Of a stretch of DNA of 64,000 nt, positions 53,131 to 62,292 are shown piece by piece. Position 1 is the stretch's first letter. The number at the start of each line of letters is the position of its first letter. The stretch is from the NCBI RefSeq assembly GCF_009371975.2, contig NZ_VIKT02000014.1, forward strand, positions 1 to 64,000, in the 5' to 3' direction. The translations under genes and the position numbers were made by a program. Below the pieces are notes generated by a model, which ran no database searches, was not told the origin of the DNA, and was given only the letters and a program-made list of their open reading frames with translations. This DNA comes from Microcella pacifica. GTDB taxonomy: Bacteria > Actinomycetota > Actinomycetes > Actinomycetales > Microbacteriaceae.

Positions 53131-54351
53131 ATGGCGCTCCGCCCGATGGCTCGCACCGACGTCAATCGCTCCGCGATCCTGGCGCACCTCGGTGCACACG
53201 GCCCCGCGTCGCGCGCCGAGCTCGCCCGGGCGCTCAACCTCTCGCCCGCGCTCATGACGCAGCTCACCAAGGACCTCCTGGCCGACGGCCTCCTGCGCGA
53301 GCTCGCCCACCAGCCTTCCCAGGGGGGCCGCCCGGCCCGCATGCTCGGGCTCGTCGCGAGCGCCGGCCGCGCCGTGGGCGTCAAGGTCGCCGCCGATCAC
53401 CTCGCCTTCGTCGAGGTCGGCATCGACGGCTCCGTGCTGCGCACGGCGAGCGAGCCCTTCGACGCCTCGGCCACGACCATGCTCGCGAAGCTCGTCGAGC
53501 TGCTGCGCCGTTTCATCGCCGGTGGTGCCGACACCCCTCTGCTCGGCATCGGCGTCGGCGTGCCGGGCGACGTCGACCGTCAGGGCGAGGGTGTCGTCGA
53601 CTCGACCCAGCTGGGCTGGACCCACGCCCCCATCGGCGAGAGCCTGCGCCGCGAGCTCGGCCTTCCCGTCCTCGTCGAGAACAACGTCAACGCCCTCGCC
53701 ATGGCCGAGCGCCTGTACGGCCTGGGTCGCCGCCACGACAGCTTCCTCGTCGTCACGATCGGTACCGGCGTCGGCGCCGCGATCGTCGTCGACGGCGTGA
53801 TCCTGCGTGGTTCGCGCGGGGGAGCGGGAGAGGTCGGCCACACTCCCGTGCGCGACGACGGGCCCCTGTGCTCGTGCGGCAACCACGGCTGCCTCGAGAC
53901 GTTCCTCAGTGAGGACGCACTCGTGCGCATCGCCCGTGAACGCGGCGTCATCGGCGCGTCGGCTGGAATCGAGGCGCTGCGGGATGCCGCGGACTCGGGT
54001 GACGACCGCGCGACGGCTGTCTTCAGCGAGGCGGGCCACCTCCTCGGCCGCACCGTCGCCGGGCTCGTGCACGTGCTCGACCCCGAGGTCGTGATCCTGC
54101 TCGGCGAGGGCACCGCAGACTGGACGCACTGGTCCTACGGCTTCGAGCCGGCGTTCCGCGCGGCCCTCATCCCCTCTCGGCGCGGCGTGCCGATCGCCGT
54201 CGAGCGCTGGCAGGACGACAGTTGGGCGCAGGGCGCCGCGACGCTCGTGCTCGCGACGCCGTTCGACGCGGACGGTTCGATGGGCGAGCAGGGCGACCTC
54301 GTGCGTCGCCGCCTCGTGCAGCAGGCCGCGCCACCCGAGGCCGATTCGTGA
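53131..54351 (+). CDS. ROK family transcriptional regulator
   Basis: A 406-residue sugar-responsive repressor. The N-terminal winged helix (about 10-65, RAELARALNLSPALMTQLTKDLL) binds DNA. The ROK sugar-kinase-like domain has GVKVAADHLAFVEVG, the GVGVPGDVD motif, NNVNALAMAE, the GTGVGAAIV phosphate loop and the zinc site CSCGNHGCLE. Strong AAGGGGA before ATG 53131. The stop overlaps the first permease start by 4 bp, so regulator and transporter are co-translated. The ligand is probably the imported alpha-glucoside or its product. Confidence 0.94.
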   Translation: MALRPMARTDVNRSAILAHLGAHGPASRAELARALNLSPALMTQLTKDLLADGLLRELAHQPSQGGRPARMLGLVASAGRAVGVKVAADHLAFVEVGIDGSVLRTASEPFDASATTMLAKLVELLRRFIAGGADTPLLGIGVGVPGDVDRQGEGVVDSTQLGWTHAPIGESLRRELGLPVLVENNVNALAMAERLYGLGRRHDSFLVVTIGTGVGAAIVVDGVILRGSRGGAGEVGHTPVRDDGPLCSCGNHGCLETFLSEDALVRIARERGVIGASAGIEALRDAADSGDDRATAVFSEAGHLLGRTVAGLVHVLDPEVVILLGEGTADWTHWSYGFEPAFRAALIPSRRGVPIAVERWQDDSWAQGAATLVLATPFDADGSMGEQGDLVRRRLVQQAAPPEADS

Positions 54352-55316
54352 GCACCTCGACCCTGCAGACGAGCCTGCTCGACCGAAGCCCCGAGCCCAC
54401 GCGCACACCCGTGGCGGGCATCCGGCGACCGGTTCGCTCGCGCCGCACCCGCGTGACCTACGCGCTCACCGTGCTCGCCTTCCTGTTGCCGAGCGCCATT
54501 CCTCTGACGCTCTTCGTGCTCGGCCCCATGGTGGCGGCGGCGTGGATCAGCCTGCACGAGTGGAACCTCATCACGCCCATGCAGTGGGTGGGGTTCGACA
54601 ACTTCGCCCGCCTGTTCAGCGAGGGCGAGACGGGCGAGGTGTTCGCCCACACGCTCTACTACATCGTCGGCTATCTGCCGCTCGTCTACGTCGGCGGCCT
54701 CATCCTGGCCCTCGCCCTCAACCGTGCCCTCAAGGGTCGCGCGTTCTGGCGCGGCATCTACTTCCTCCCCGTCGTGACGAGCTGGATCGTCGTCGCGATC
54801 GTGTGGCGCTGGCTGCTCAACCCCGCCAACGGCGTCGTGAACGCCGTGCTCGCCTGGTTCGGCATCGACGGCCCCGGCTGGTGGACCGACCCGGCGTGGG
54901 CGATGCCCTCGATCATCCTCGCGAGCGCGTGGAAGGATCTCGGCTTCGTCATGGTGATCCTGCTCGCGGGCCTCCAGGCGATCAACCCCGACCTCTACGA
55001 CGCGGCGAAAGTCGACGGTGCTGGCCCGTGGCGACGTCTCGTGAGCGTGACCCTGCCGATGCTGAGCCCCAGCACGTTCTTCGTCGTCGTCATCTCGCTC
55101 ATCAACGGCTTCCAGGTCTTCGACCAGGTGTACGCGATGACGGGCGGCGGGCCCGCCGGCTCGACGCAGGTCGTCGTGCAGCAGATCTACGACCTGACCT
55201 TCCGCTACGGGCAGGCGGGCGAGGCCTCCGCGCTCTCGTGGATGCTCTTCGCCGTCATCCTCGCCGTGACGCTCGTGCAGGTCATCGGCCAGAAGAGGTG
55301 GGTGCACTATGGCTGA
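54348..55316 (+). CDS. Carbohydrate ABC transporter permease 1 (MalF/UgpA type)
   Basis: A 322-residue inner-membrane permease with six helices. The cytosolic EAA-type loop reads YDAAKVDGAGPWRRLVSVTLP, which contacts the ABC ATPase. GTG start overlaps the ROK stop (GTGA), and its own end overlaps the second permease by 8 bp. It forms a heterodimer with that protein. No ATPase gene is in the operon, so a shared MsmK/UgpC-like ATPase is needed. Confidence 0.93.
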   Translation: MSTSTLQTSLLDRSPEPTRTPVAGIRRPVRSRRTRVTYALTVLAFLLPSAIPLTLFVLGPMVAAAWISLHEWNLITPMQWVGFDNFARLFSEGETGEVFAHTLYYIVGYLPLVYVGGLILALALNRALKGRAFWRGIYFLPVVTSWIVVAIVWRWLLNPANGVVNAVLAWFGIDGPGWWTDPAWAMPSIILASAWKDLGFVMVILLAGLQAINPDLYDAAKVDGAGPWRRLVSVTLPMLSPSTFFVVVISLINGFQVFDQVYAMTGGGPAGSTQVVVQQIYDLTFRYGQAGEASALSWMLFAVILAVTLVQVIGQKRWVHYG

Positions 55317-56196
55317 GTCGCGCACGCTGCCGCACCCCGACCGCGGGGCGAGCCCCGATCGTACGAGCGCGGATGCCCGGCGCCGGGCATCCCTCGGATG
55401 GGTTCTTCTGCACGCCGTCGTGATCCTCGGCGCGGCGCTCATGTTCTTCCCCTTCCTGTGGACGGTCGTCACCTCGCTCTCCGACGGCATCGGCCTCTCG
55501 ACCGAGCCGAGCCTGTGGCCCGAGAACCCCTCCCTGAGCGGGTACGAGACGCTCTTCACCGAGCGCCCGTTCGCGCGGGTCGTCGTGAACAGCTTCGTGC
55601 TGGCCACGCTCACGACCATCGCGCAGCTGTTCACGAGCGCGACGGCCGCCTACGCGTTCAGTCGGCTGCCGTTCCGCGGCCGCGGCATCGTCTTCGCGAT
55701 CTACCTCGCGACCATGATGATTCCGCTGCAGGTGCTCGTCGTGCCGCTCTTCGCGCAGATCAAGGCCTTCGGGCTGATCAACACCTACCTCGGCGCGCTG
55801 CTGCCGACCTTCGCCGCCGCGTTCGGCATCTTCCTGCTGCGGCAGGCGATTAACCAGGTGCCGCGCGAGCTCGACGAGGCCGCGACGCTCGATGGTGCGG
55901 GGCACTTCCGCATCTTCTGGCAGATCATCATCCCGAACATCCGCCCGGCGCTCGCGACGCTCACGATCTTCGCCTTCATGGGCAGCTGGAACAGCTTCCT
56001 GTGGCCGCTGATCGTGCTGCGCGATGCCGAGCTGCAGACCCTGCCCATCGCGCTCGCCGCGCTCCAGGGGCAGTACACCACGGCCTGGGACGTCGTCATG
56101 GCCGGCTCCGTCGTGAGCATCATCCCAATGCTCGCGCTCTACATCTTCGCCCAGAAGTACGTCATTCAAGGCGTCGCCAGCTCGGGGATCAAGTGA
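55309..56196 (+). CDS. Carbohydrate ABC transporter permease 2 (MalG/UgpE type)
   Basis: A 295-residue permease, with a short cytosolic N-terminus and six helices. The EAA loop is LDEAATLDGAGHFRIFWQIIIP. The family-typical FFPFLWTVVTSLS and YAFSRLPFRGR segments precede it. It pairs with the upstream permease. The binding-protein gene starts 63 bp further on. Confidence 0.94.
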   Translation: MAESRTLPHPDRGASPDRTSADARRRASLGWVLLHAVVILGAALMFFPFLWTVVTSLSDGIGLSTEPSLWPENPSLSGYETLFTERPFARVVVNSFVLATLTTIAQLFTSATAAYAFSRLPFRGRGIVFAIYLATMMIPLQVLVVPLFAQIKAFGLINTYLGALLPTFAAAFGIFLLRQAINQVPRELDEAATLDGAGHFRIFWQIIIPNIRPALATLTIFAFMGSWNSFLWPLIVLRDAELQTLPIALAALQGQYTTAWDVVMAGSVVSIIPMLALYIFAQKYVIQGVASSGIK

Positions 56197-56259
56197 GCCC
56201 CGAGACATTCCGTATCCACCCGCACCACTGCAACCCCTATCGAAGGAGATAGCACTCAC

Positions 56260-57504
56260 ATGAAGCGTTCACTCATCGCCGCCGTCGGCCTCGCCGGCGC
56301 CACCGCCCTCGTGCTCGGAGGCTGTGCCACCGAGGCTGCCGAGCCCGACGGCCCCGTCACCATCACGTACAGCAACTTCATCTCCGCAGGAGGCAATGAA
56401 GAGAACCTCGCCACGATCGTCGACGCGTTCGAGGACGAGAACCCGAACATCACCGTCGAGGTGACGACACTGCCGTACGCGGACTACTTCACGACCCTGC
56501 AGACCGACCTCGCGGCCGGCACCATCGCCGACGTGGTCGACACCGACTTCGGGTTCTTCCAGACCCTCGCCGACTCGGGCGCCCTCGCGCCGCTCGAGGT
56601 GGCGAACCCCGAGTCGTACCGAGAGTCGCTCATCGAGGCATACTCCCGCGATGGCGTGAGCTACGGCCTGCCGAGCTCGTTCTCGGCCGTCGTGCTGTAA
56701 TACAACGCCGACCTGTTCGACCAGGCGGGCCTCGAGTACCCGACCGCCGACTGGACGTGGGAGGACGAGCAGGCCGCTGCTGAAGCGATCACCGCGCTCG
56801 GCGATGACATCTGGGGCAGCCACCAGCCGGTGTCGTTCTTCGAGTACTACAAGGTGCTCGCGCAGAACGGCGAGTCGTTCCTCAACGACGACCGCACCGC
56901 CGTGGCCTTCAACACGCCCGGCGGCATCGAGGCGGCCGAGTGGCTCGTGAGCAAGAGCGGCGCGGTCATGCCGACCATCGAGCAGGGTCAGGGCACGCCC
57001 GACTTCGACACGAACCTGTTCGTCGAGGGCAACCTGGGCATGCTGCACACCGGCATCTGGGTCTTCGGCGCCGTCGCCGACGTTCCGTTCTCGTGGGACA
57101 TCGCCGTGGAGCCCGGCAACACCCAGCAGGCCAGCGGCGTGTTCTCGAACGCTGTGGGCGTCTCCGCGACCTCCGAGAACATCGAGGCCGCCACGCTGTT
57201 CGCCGAGTTCCTGACCTCGTCGCAGACGATGGTCGACGTGCGACTCGACTCGGGCTGGGAGCTTCCGCCCATCAGCGATGAGTCGCAGCTCGGGGTCTAC
57301 CTCACGAAGGACAACCCGGCCAACCGCCAGGCGGTCTTCGACTCGCTCGACGGCATCGCGATCCAGCCGATCGTCGCCACCGGCCAGCAGGAGATGCAGG
57401 ACATCATGAACGAGGAGCTCATCGAGGCGCAGGCCGGCCGCAAGTCGGTCGCTGATGCCCTCGCGAGCGCGGAGGAGCGCATCAACGCTGTCATCGGCGG
57501 CTGA
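56260..57504 (+). pseudogene. ABC sugar-binding lipoprotein gene with an in-frame TAA
   Basis: A substrate-binding protein of the MalE/UgpB type. The signal helix ends in a lipobox (LGGC, Cys at about 22), and the mature part begins with TITYSNFISAGGNEENL. Codon 147 (56698-56700) is TAA. The frame continues without shift (YNADLFDQAGLEYPT) for 267 more codons to a TGA at 57502-57504, and the full 414-residue reading is typical for the family. The usual motif there is [VL]-x-YN-x-DLF, where x is an aromatic, so TAC/TAT or TGG changed to TAA fits. GAAGGAGA precedes the ATG. As read, only a 146-residue fragment would be made. A sequencing error or strain mutation is possible. Confidence 0.85.
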
Positions 57505-57530
57505 TCGCCTGACCGTTCGTCCACCCCGAT

Positions 57531-57570
57531 CGGCGGGGCTCCGAGCTCGCTCGGGCTCGGAGCCCCGCCG
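57531..57570 (+). terminator. 16-bp hairpin between the binding-protein gene and GH15 gene
   Basis: GGCGGGGCTCCGAGC pairs exactly with 57555-57569, plus one outer C-G pair, around an 8-nt loop. No T-tail. Inside the operon it may cause partial termination or protect the upstream mRNA. Confidence 0.75.
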
Positions 57571-57622
57571 CGTCCCGTACCACCCGCACTGAACGCCCCT
57601 GCACGCCCCGGAAGGCTCTCGC

Positions 57623-58798
57623 ATGACGCACGTCACCACCGACCCCAGCACGCCGCGCCGCGTCGACCTCGCCGATCTGGCCCAGCGCAGCGTCGCTCTT
57701 ATCGAGCGGCTGCAGCACCCGCAGGGCGCCTACCCGGCGAGCCCCACGTTCTCGGCGTACCGCGGCTACAGCTGGTTCCGCGACGGCGCCTTCATCGCCG
57801 ACGCGATGTCGGCGGCGGGCGCTGCCGAGTCCGCCTCGCGCTTCTTCGACTGGTGCGACCGGATGCTCGCCGAGCACTCCGACGAGGTGGCCGAGATCGT
57901 CGCCGCCGAAGCCGCCGGCACACCGTTGCCCGACGACCGCATGCTCCCCACCCGCTTCACGCTCGACGGATCCGCGGGTGACGATGACTGGTGGGACTTC
58001 CAGACCGACGGCTACGGCACCTGGGTGTGGGCCGCGGTCTCTCACGCGCGCCGCCACGGTCTGAACCTTGAGCGCTGGGCGCCGGGCATCCGCCTCAGCG
58101 TCGACTACCTGCTCGCCACCGCTCACCGCCCCTGCTACGACTGGTGGGAGGAGCACCGCGACGAGGTGCACGTCTCGACCCTCGGCTGCATCGTCGCGGG
58201 TCTCGAGGCCGCCGCCGACGCGCACGTGCTGCCCGCGGCGACCGCAGCGCGTGCCCGCACAACCGCGGCGGAGTGCCGTGCGCTCATCATCGAGCGAGGC
58301 ACGCACGAGGGCCACCTTGCCAAATGGCTCGGCGCGAGCGCGGTCGACGCCTCACTCGCGGCCGTCATCGCGCCGCTCGGCGTGATCGACGCGACGAGCA
58401 CGCTCGGGCTCGTGAGCATTCGCGCGATCGACGACGCGCTCACCGTCGACGGCGGCGTGCACCGGTACCTCGACGACACGTTCTTCGGCGGTGGCCAGTG
58501 GCCGCTGCTCAGCTGCATGCTCGGCCTCGCGTACGCGGCGGCCGGCGACACCGAGCGTGCGCAGGCGCAGCTCGAGTGGGCGGCGCGCACCGAGACCGCC
58601 GAGGGATTCCTGCCCGAGCAGGTCGGCGACCACCTCCTCGCCCCGGAGCGGGAGCGGGAGTGGATCGACCGCTGGGGGCCCGTCGCGACACCGCTGCTGT
58701 GGAGCCACGCGATGGTCGTGCGCCTCGCCGTCGAACTCGGCGTTGCGGGCGCGGCAGACACCTCGGCTACCGCGACCGGGCCGGAGGAGCCGTCGTGA
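57623..58798 (+). CDS. GH15-type glucoamylase-like glycoside hydrolase
   Basis: A 391-residue (alpha/alpha)6-barrel enzyme that would release glucose from the non-reducing end of alpha-glucosides by inversion. GH15 features include YRGYSWFRDGAF near residue 46, WWDFQTDGYGTWVW at about 123, the general acid in WWEEH (E176/E177) and the base E332 in GFLPEQV. No signal peptide or starch-binding module, so it acts on small imported sugars in the cytosol. GGAAGG before ATG 57623. The stop overlaps the GH31 start (GTGA). Confidence 0.88.
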   Translation: MTHVTTDPSTPRRVDLADLAQRSVALIERLQHPQGAYPASPTFSAYRGYSWFRDGAFIADAMSAAGAAESASRFFDWCDRMLAEHSDEVAEIVAAEAAGTPLPDDRMLPTRFTLDGSAGDDDWWDFQTDGYGTWVWAAVSHARRHGLNLERWAPGIRLSVDYLLATAHRPCYDWWEEHRDEVHVSTLGCIVAGLEAAADAHVLPAATAARARTTAAECRALIIERGTHEGHLAKWLGASAVDASLAAVIAPLGVIDATSTLGLVSIRAIDDALTVDGGVHRYLDDTFFGGGQWPLLSCMLGLAYAAAGDTERAQAQLEWAARTETAEGFLPEQVGDHLLAPEREREWIDRWGPVATPLLWSHAMVVRLAVELGVAGAADTSATATGPEEPS

Positions 58799-61029
58799 TC
58801 CGCCACTCCCCATTCGGCTCCGGCCACCCCTACTCGGTCGACACCGACCAGCGCGACCCCGTCGACCCCGTGGCTGGCGAGCCGCTCACGCTCGGCGTGC
58901 GCACGAGCGCCGAGGTCGACACCGTCGCGCTCGAGTGGGACGACGGCAGCACGGTGCACGAGCACCCGTTGACCCGCACCGAGCGGAAGTCTCGCGGCCA
59001 GTCCGTGGACGGCGGGCACCTCGCGAGCGCGCAGGCGCGGCTCGCGCGCGCCGCCCGCGGTTTCGCCGTGACCCTCACCGACCTCGAACGGCACCGTGCG
59101 TACCGGTATCGCTTCGTCGGGGGGCCGGGCGACTCATCGACCAGCCAGCGCACGCGCTGGTTCGACGTGCGCGTCGCCGCATGGCGCAGCGCACCCGACG
59201 ACCTTGTCGGCGCCGACGCGCAGGCGGGCCTCGTCCCCGGCAGCGTCGAGGTGCTCGACGACGGAGAGCGACTGCTGCGCGTGCGCGCCGCCCTCGCGCT
59301 GGCGCCGGGGGAGCGCGTCGCGGGCTTCGGGGAGCGCTTCGACGCCCTCGACCACCGCGGCGCCGAGCTCGACTCGGTCGTCTTCGAGCAGTACAAGTCT
59401 CAGGGTGCCGAGCGCAAGACGTACCTGCCCATGCCCTTCGCCCGCGTCGTCGGGGGGCGCGGCTGGGGCTTCCACGTGCGCACCACCCGCCGCGTCTGGT
59501 TCGACGTCGGCGCGTCGACCCCCGACCGACTCGTGATCGAGGCCGAGGTCGACGCTCCGAGCGACGGAGCCGGCGTGCTCGAGGTCGCCGCCTACTCCGG
59601 TACCCCGCACGAGGTGCTCGACGCGTTCCTCGGCGAGGTCGGCCGGCCCGAGCAGTTGCCCGACTGGGTGCTGCGGCTGTGGGCGAGCGGCAACGAGTGG
59701 AACACGCAGGCCGAGGTCATGCGCCAGGCCGACGCGCACCGCGAGCACGACATTCCCGTCGGCAGCATCGTCATCGAGGCGTGGAGCGACGAGAGCACGT
59801 TCCACATCTGGCGCGACGCGCAGTACACGCCGCGTGAGGATGCTGGGCCGATGCGCCTCGCCGACTTCACCTTCCCGGCCGAGGGCGCGTGGCCCGACCC
59901 GAAGGGCATGGTCGACGAGCTGCACGACCGTGACGTGCGGCTCGTGCTGTGGCAGATTCCGCTGCTCAAGATGCGACCGCATCCGCGCGGCCAGCTGCGG
60001 CACGACGCCGACGCGGCGAAAGACGCCGGGGTGCTCATCCGCGAGCCCGGGCCCGACGGCCGGCTGCGGCCGTACCGCAACCGCGGCTGGTGGTTCCCGC
60101 TCGGACTCATGCCCGACCTCACCGACGAGCGCGCGGCCGAGTGGTGGACGGAGAAGCGTCGCTACCTCGTCGACGAGCTCGGCGTCGACGGGTTCAAGAC
60201 CGACGGCGGCGAGCACGCCTGGGGCCGTGAGCTCGAGTACCTCGACGGGCGACGCGGAGACGAAGCGAACAACACCTTCCCCGTCGCCTATGCGAAGGCG
60301 TACGGGGACCTCCTGCGACGGGCCGGCAAGGCGCCCGTGACGTTCTCTCGCGCGGGCTTCACGGGCTCGCAGGCGCACGGTGCGTTCTGGGCGGGCGACG
60401 AGAACTCCACGTGGGAGGCTTTCCGCTGGTCGCTCTTCGCGGGTCTCAACGCCACGGCGAGCGGCATCCTCTACTGGGGGTGGGATGTCGCGGGGTTCAG
60501 CGGCGAGATCCCGACCGCCGAGCTGTACCTGCGCTCGATGGCCGCGGCGGCGTTCGTGCCGATCATGCAGTACCACTCCGAGTTCAACCACCACCGCAGC
60601 CCGAGTCGCGACCGCACGCCGTGGAACATCGCCGAGCGCACGGGAGACGAGCGCGTGCTGCCGGGCGTGCGCCGTCTCGTGCAGCTGCGCGAGCGCCTCG
60701 TGCCGTACCTCTCGGTCGAGACCGCGTGGGCCATCGGTTCGGGCACGTCGCTCATGCGGCCGCTGTTCTTCGACTGGCCCGACGACGAGCGGCTGTGGAG
60801 CGCGCCCTTGCAGTGGATGCTCGGGCGGAGCATCCTCGTCTCGCCGGTCACGGAAGAGGGCGCGACGTCGCACACCGCGACGCTGCCCGCGGGGGAGTGG
60901 GTGCACGCCTTCAGCGGCGAGACAGTGTCGGGCGGCGCGACCCACACGACCGAGGTGCCGTGGGACGAGGCTCCGGTCTACGTGCGCGCCGACGACTGGC
61001 CGCGCCTGCGCGAGGTGTTTCGGCCATAG
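58795..61029 (+). CDS. GH31 alpha-glucosidase
   Basis: A 744-residue retaining alpha-glucosidase/xylosidase. The catalytic nucleophile is D470 (GFKTDGGEH) and the acid/base is D535 (WAGDENSTW). The N-terminal beta-sandwich (about 1-285), the LWASGNEW strand at barrel start and the C-terminal beta-domains have normal GH31 order. No export signal. Start GTG 58795, overlapping the GH15 stop by 4 bp. With GH15 it would split different linkages of the imported oligosaccharide; isomaltose-type sugars or kojibiose are possible, but specificity is not readable. Confidence 0.93.
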   Translation: MIRHSPFGSGHPYSVDTDQRDPVDPVAGEPLTLGVRTSAEVDTVALEWDDGSTVHEHPLTRTERKSRGQSVDGGHLASAQARLARAARGFAVTLTDLERHRAYRYRFVGGPGDSSTSQRTRWFDVRVAAWRSAPDDLVGADAQAGLVPGSVEVLDDGERLLRVRAALALAPGERVAGFGERFDALDHRGAELDSVVFEQYKSQGAERKTYLPMPFARVVGGRGWGFHVRTTRRVWFDVGASTPDRLVIEAEVDAPSDGAGVLEVAAYSGTPHEVLDAFLGEVGRPEQLPDWVLRLWASGNEWNTQAEVMRQADAHREHDIPVGSIVIEAWSDESTFHIWRDAQYTPREDAGPMRLADFTFPAEGAWPDPKGMVDELHDRDVRLVLWQIPLLKMRPHPRGQLRHDADAAKDAGVLIREPGPDGRLRPYRNRGWWFPLGLMPDLTDERAAEWWTEKRRYLVDELGVDGFKTDGGEHAWGRELEYLDGRRGDEANNTFPVAYAKAYGDLLRRAGKAPVTFSRAGFTGSQAHGAFWAGDENSTWEAFRWSLFAGLNATASGILYWGWDVAGFSGEIPTAELYLRSMAAAAFVPIMQYHSEFNHHRSPSRDRTPWNIAERTGDERVLPGVRRLVQLRERLVPYLSVETAWAIGSGTSLMRPLFFDWPDDERLWSAPLQWMLGRSILVSPVTEEGATSHTATLPAGEWVHAFSGETVSGGATHTTEVPWDEAPVYVRADDWPRLREVFRP

Positions 61030-61032
61030 GCT
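61027..61032 (+). promoter_or_regulatory. -10 box TAGGCT overlapping the GH31 stop codon
   Basis: The TAG stop of GH31 is the first half of TAGGCT, which lies 6 nt before the GTG at 61039. Candidate leaderless start of the BenE-like gene. Confidence 0.5.
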
Positions 61033-61038
61033 GGCGCT

Positions 61039-62241
61039 GTGCTGCAGCCGATCATCGCCGGGGTCATCGGCGCGCTCACGGGGTTCGCGAGCTCCTTCGC
61101 GCTCGTCATCGCGGGGCTGCTCGCGGTCGGTGCGACGCCCGAGGAGGCGGCGAGCGGCCTGCTCGCACTGTGCATCGCGCAGGCACTGCTCGCGGGCATC
61201 CTCTCGTGGCGCTCCCGCCTGCCCCTGAGCTTCGCGTGGTCGACGCCCGGCGCGGCCCTGCTCGTCGCGGCCGAGGGCTCGACCGGGTCCTATGGAGCGG
61301 CGATCGGCGCCTTCATCGTGTGCGGCGTGCTCATCCTCGTGAGCGGCCTGTGGGGCTGGCTCGGCCGTGCCATGACGCGCATTCCTATGCCGCTCGCGGG
61401 GGCGATGCTCGCGGGCATCCTGTTCCCCATCTGCATCGCGCCCGTGACGGCGGTCATCGAAGAGCCCCTGCTCGCAGCCCCGGTCATCGTCGTGTGGCTG
61501 CTTCTCGTGCGCTGGGCGACGCGGTGGGCGGTGCCGGCGGCGATGCTCGTCGCGATCATCGGCGTGGTCGTCTCGGCGGGCAGCGACTGGATGCTCGGCG
61601 CAACCCTCTCGCCGGGCTTCACCCTCACGATGCCGGCGTTCGACCCGCTCGTGATTGTCTCGCTCGGAGTTCCCCTGTACATCGTCACGATGGCGGGGCA
61701 GAACGTGCCGGGTTTCGCGGTGCTGACGACGCTCGGCTACCGCGACGTGCCCGCGCGGCGGGTTCTGGCGTCGAGCGGTCTCGCGACGGCGGTGAGCGCG
61801 CCGTTCGGCGGGTTCGCGCTCAACCTGGCGGCTCTCACGGCCGCGCTCATGGCGGGCCCCGACTCGCACCCCGACCCCGCCCGACGCTGGGTGGCGCCGG
61901 TCGCGGGCGGCGCGACCTACGTGCTGCTCGGGCTCGGCGCGGGCGTCGCGACGGCGCTCGTCGCGGCCGCCCCTCCGATCCTCATCATCGCCGTCGCGGG
62001 GCTCGCCCTGCTGGGCGCCTTCACGACGGGCCTGGTGAGCGCGTTCGAGGCGCCGGAGACGCGGCTGACGGCCGCCGTGACGCTCATCGTCGTCGCGTCG
62101 GGCGTCGTCGTGCTCGGCATCGGCAGCGCGTTCTGGGGGCTCGTCGTCGGCGCGGTCGTGCTGATTGTGACTCGGCCGCGACGGGTGCCCGACGAGACCC
62201 TGCACGACGACACCGTGCACGACGTTGGGCCGCAGGAGTAG
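61039..62241 (+). CDS. BenE family benzoate/H+ symporter-like transporter
   Basis: A 400-residue membrane protein with about 12 helices, of the BenE/YdcO family in the nucleobase-transporter-like superfamily. The N-terminal AGVIGALTGFASSFALVIAGL and LSFAWSTPGAALL, and the mid-protein VTMAGQNVPGFAVLTTLGY and FGGFALNLAALTAAL blocks are typical. It may import benzoate or a related aromatic acid; no aromatic catabolic genes are nearby. GTG start, no ribosome-binding site. The C-terminus is short and acidic. Confidence 0.9.
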   Translation: MLQPIIAGVIGALTGFASSFALVIAGLLAVGATPEEAASGLLALCIAQALLAGILSWRSRLPLSFAWSTPGAALLVAAEGSTGSYGAAIGAFIVCGVLILVSGLWGWLGRAMTRIPMPLAGAMLAGILFPICIAPVTAVIEEPLLAAPVIVVWLLLVRWATRWAVPAAMLVAIIGVVVSAGSDWMLGATLSPGFTLTMPAFDPLVIVSLGVPLYIVTMAGQNVPGFAVLTTLGYRDVPARRVLASSGLATAVSAPFGGFALNLAALTAALMAGPDSHPDPARRWVAPVAGGATYVLLGLGAGVATALVAAAPPILIIAVAGLALLGAFTTGLVSAFEAPETRLTAAVTLIVVASGVVVLGIGSAFWGLVVGAVVLIVTRPRRVPDETLHDDTVHDVGPQE

Positions 62242-62292
62242 GGTCGGGGTCGCCCGCGAGCCGGGCATCCGCACCTGCACGAAGGAGCCACC

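Noticed and set aside
56698-56700. Recoded stop (selenocysteine or pyrrolysine) in the binding protein
   Set aside because: The codon is TAA, which is not used for these, and no recoding structure is evident.
56830-57504. Independent gene starting at an ATG after the TAA
   Set aside because: It lacks a start signal and is the C-terminal part of the binding protein in the same frame as its N-terminal part.
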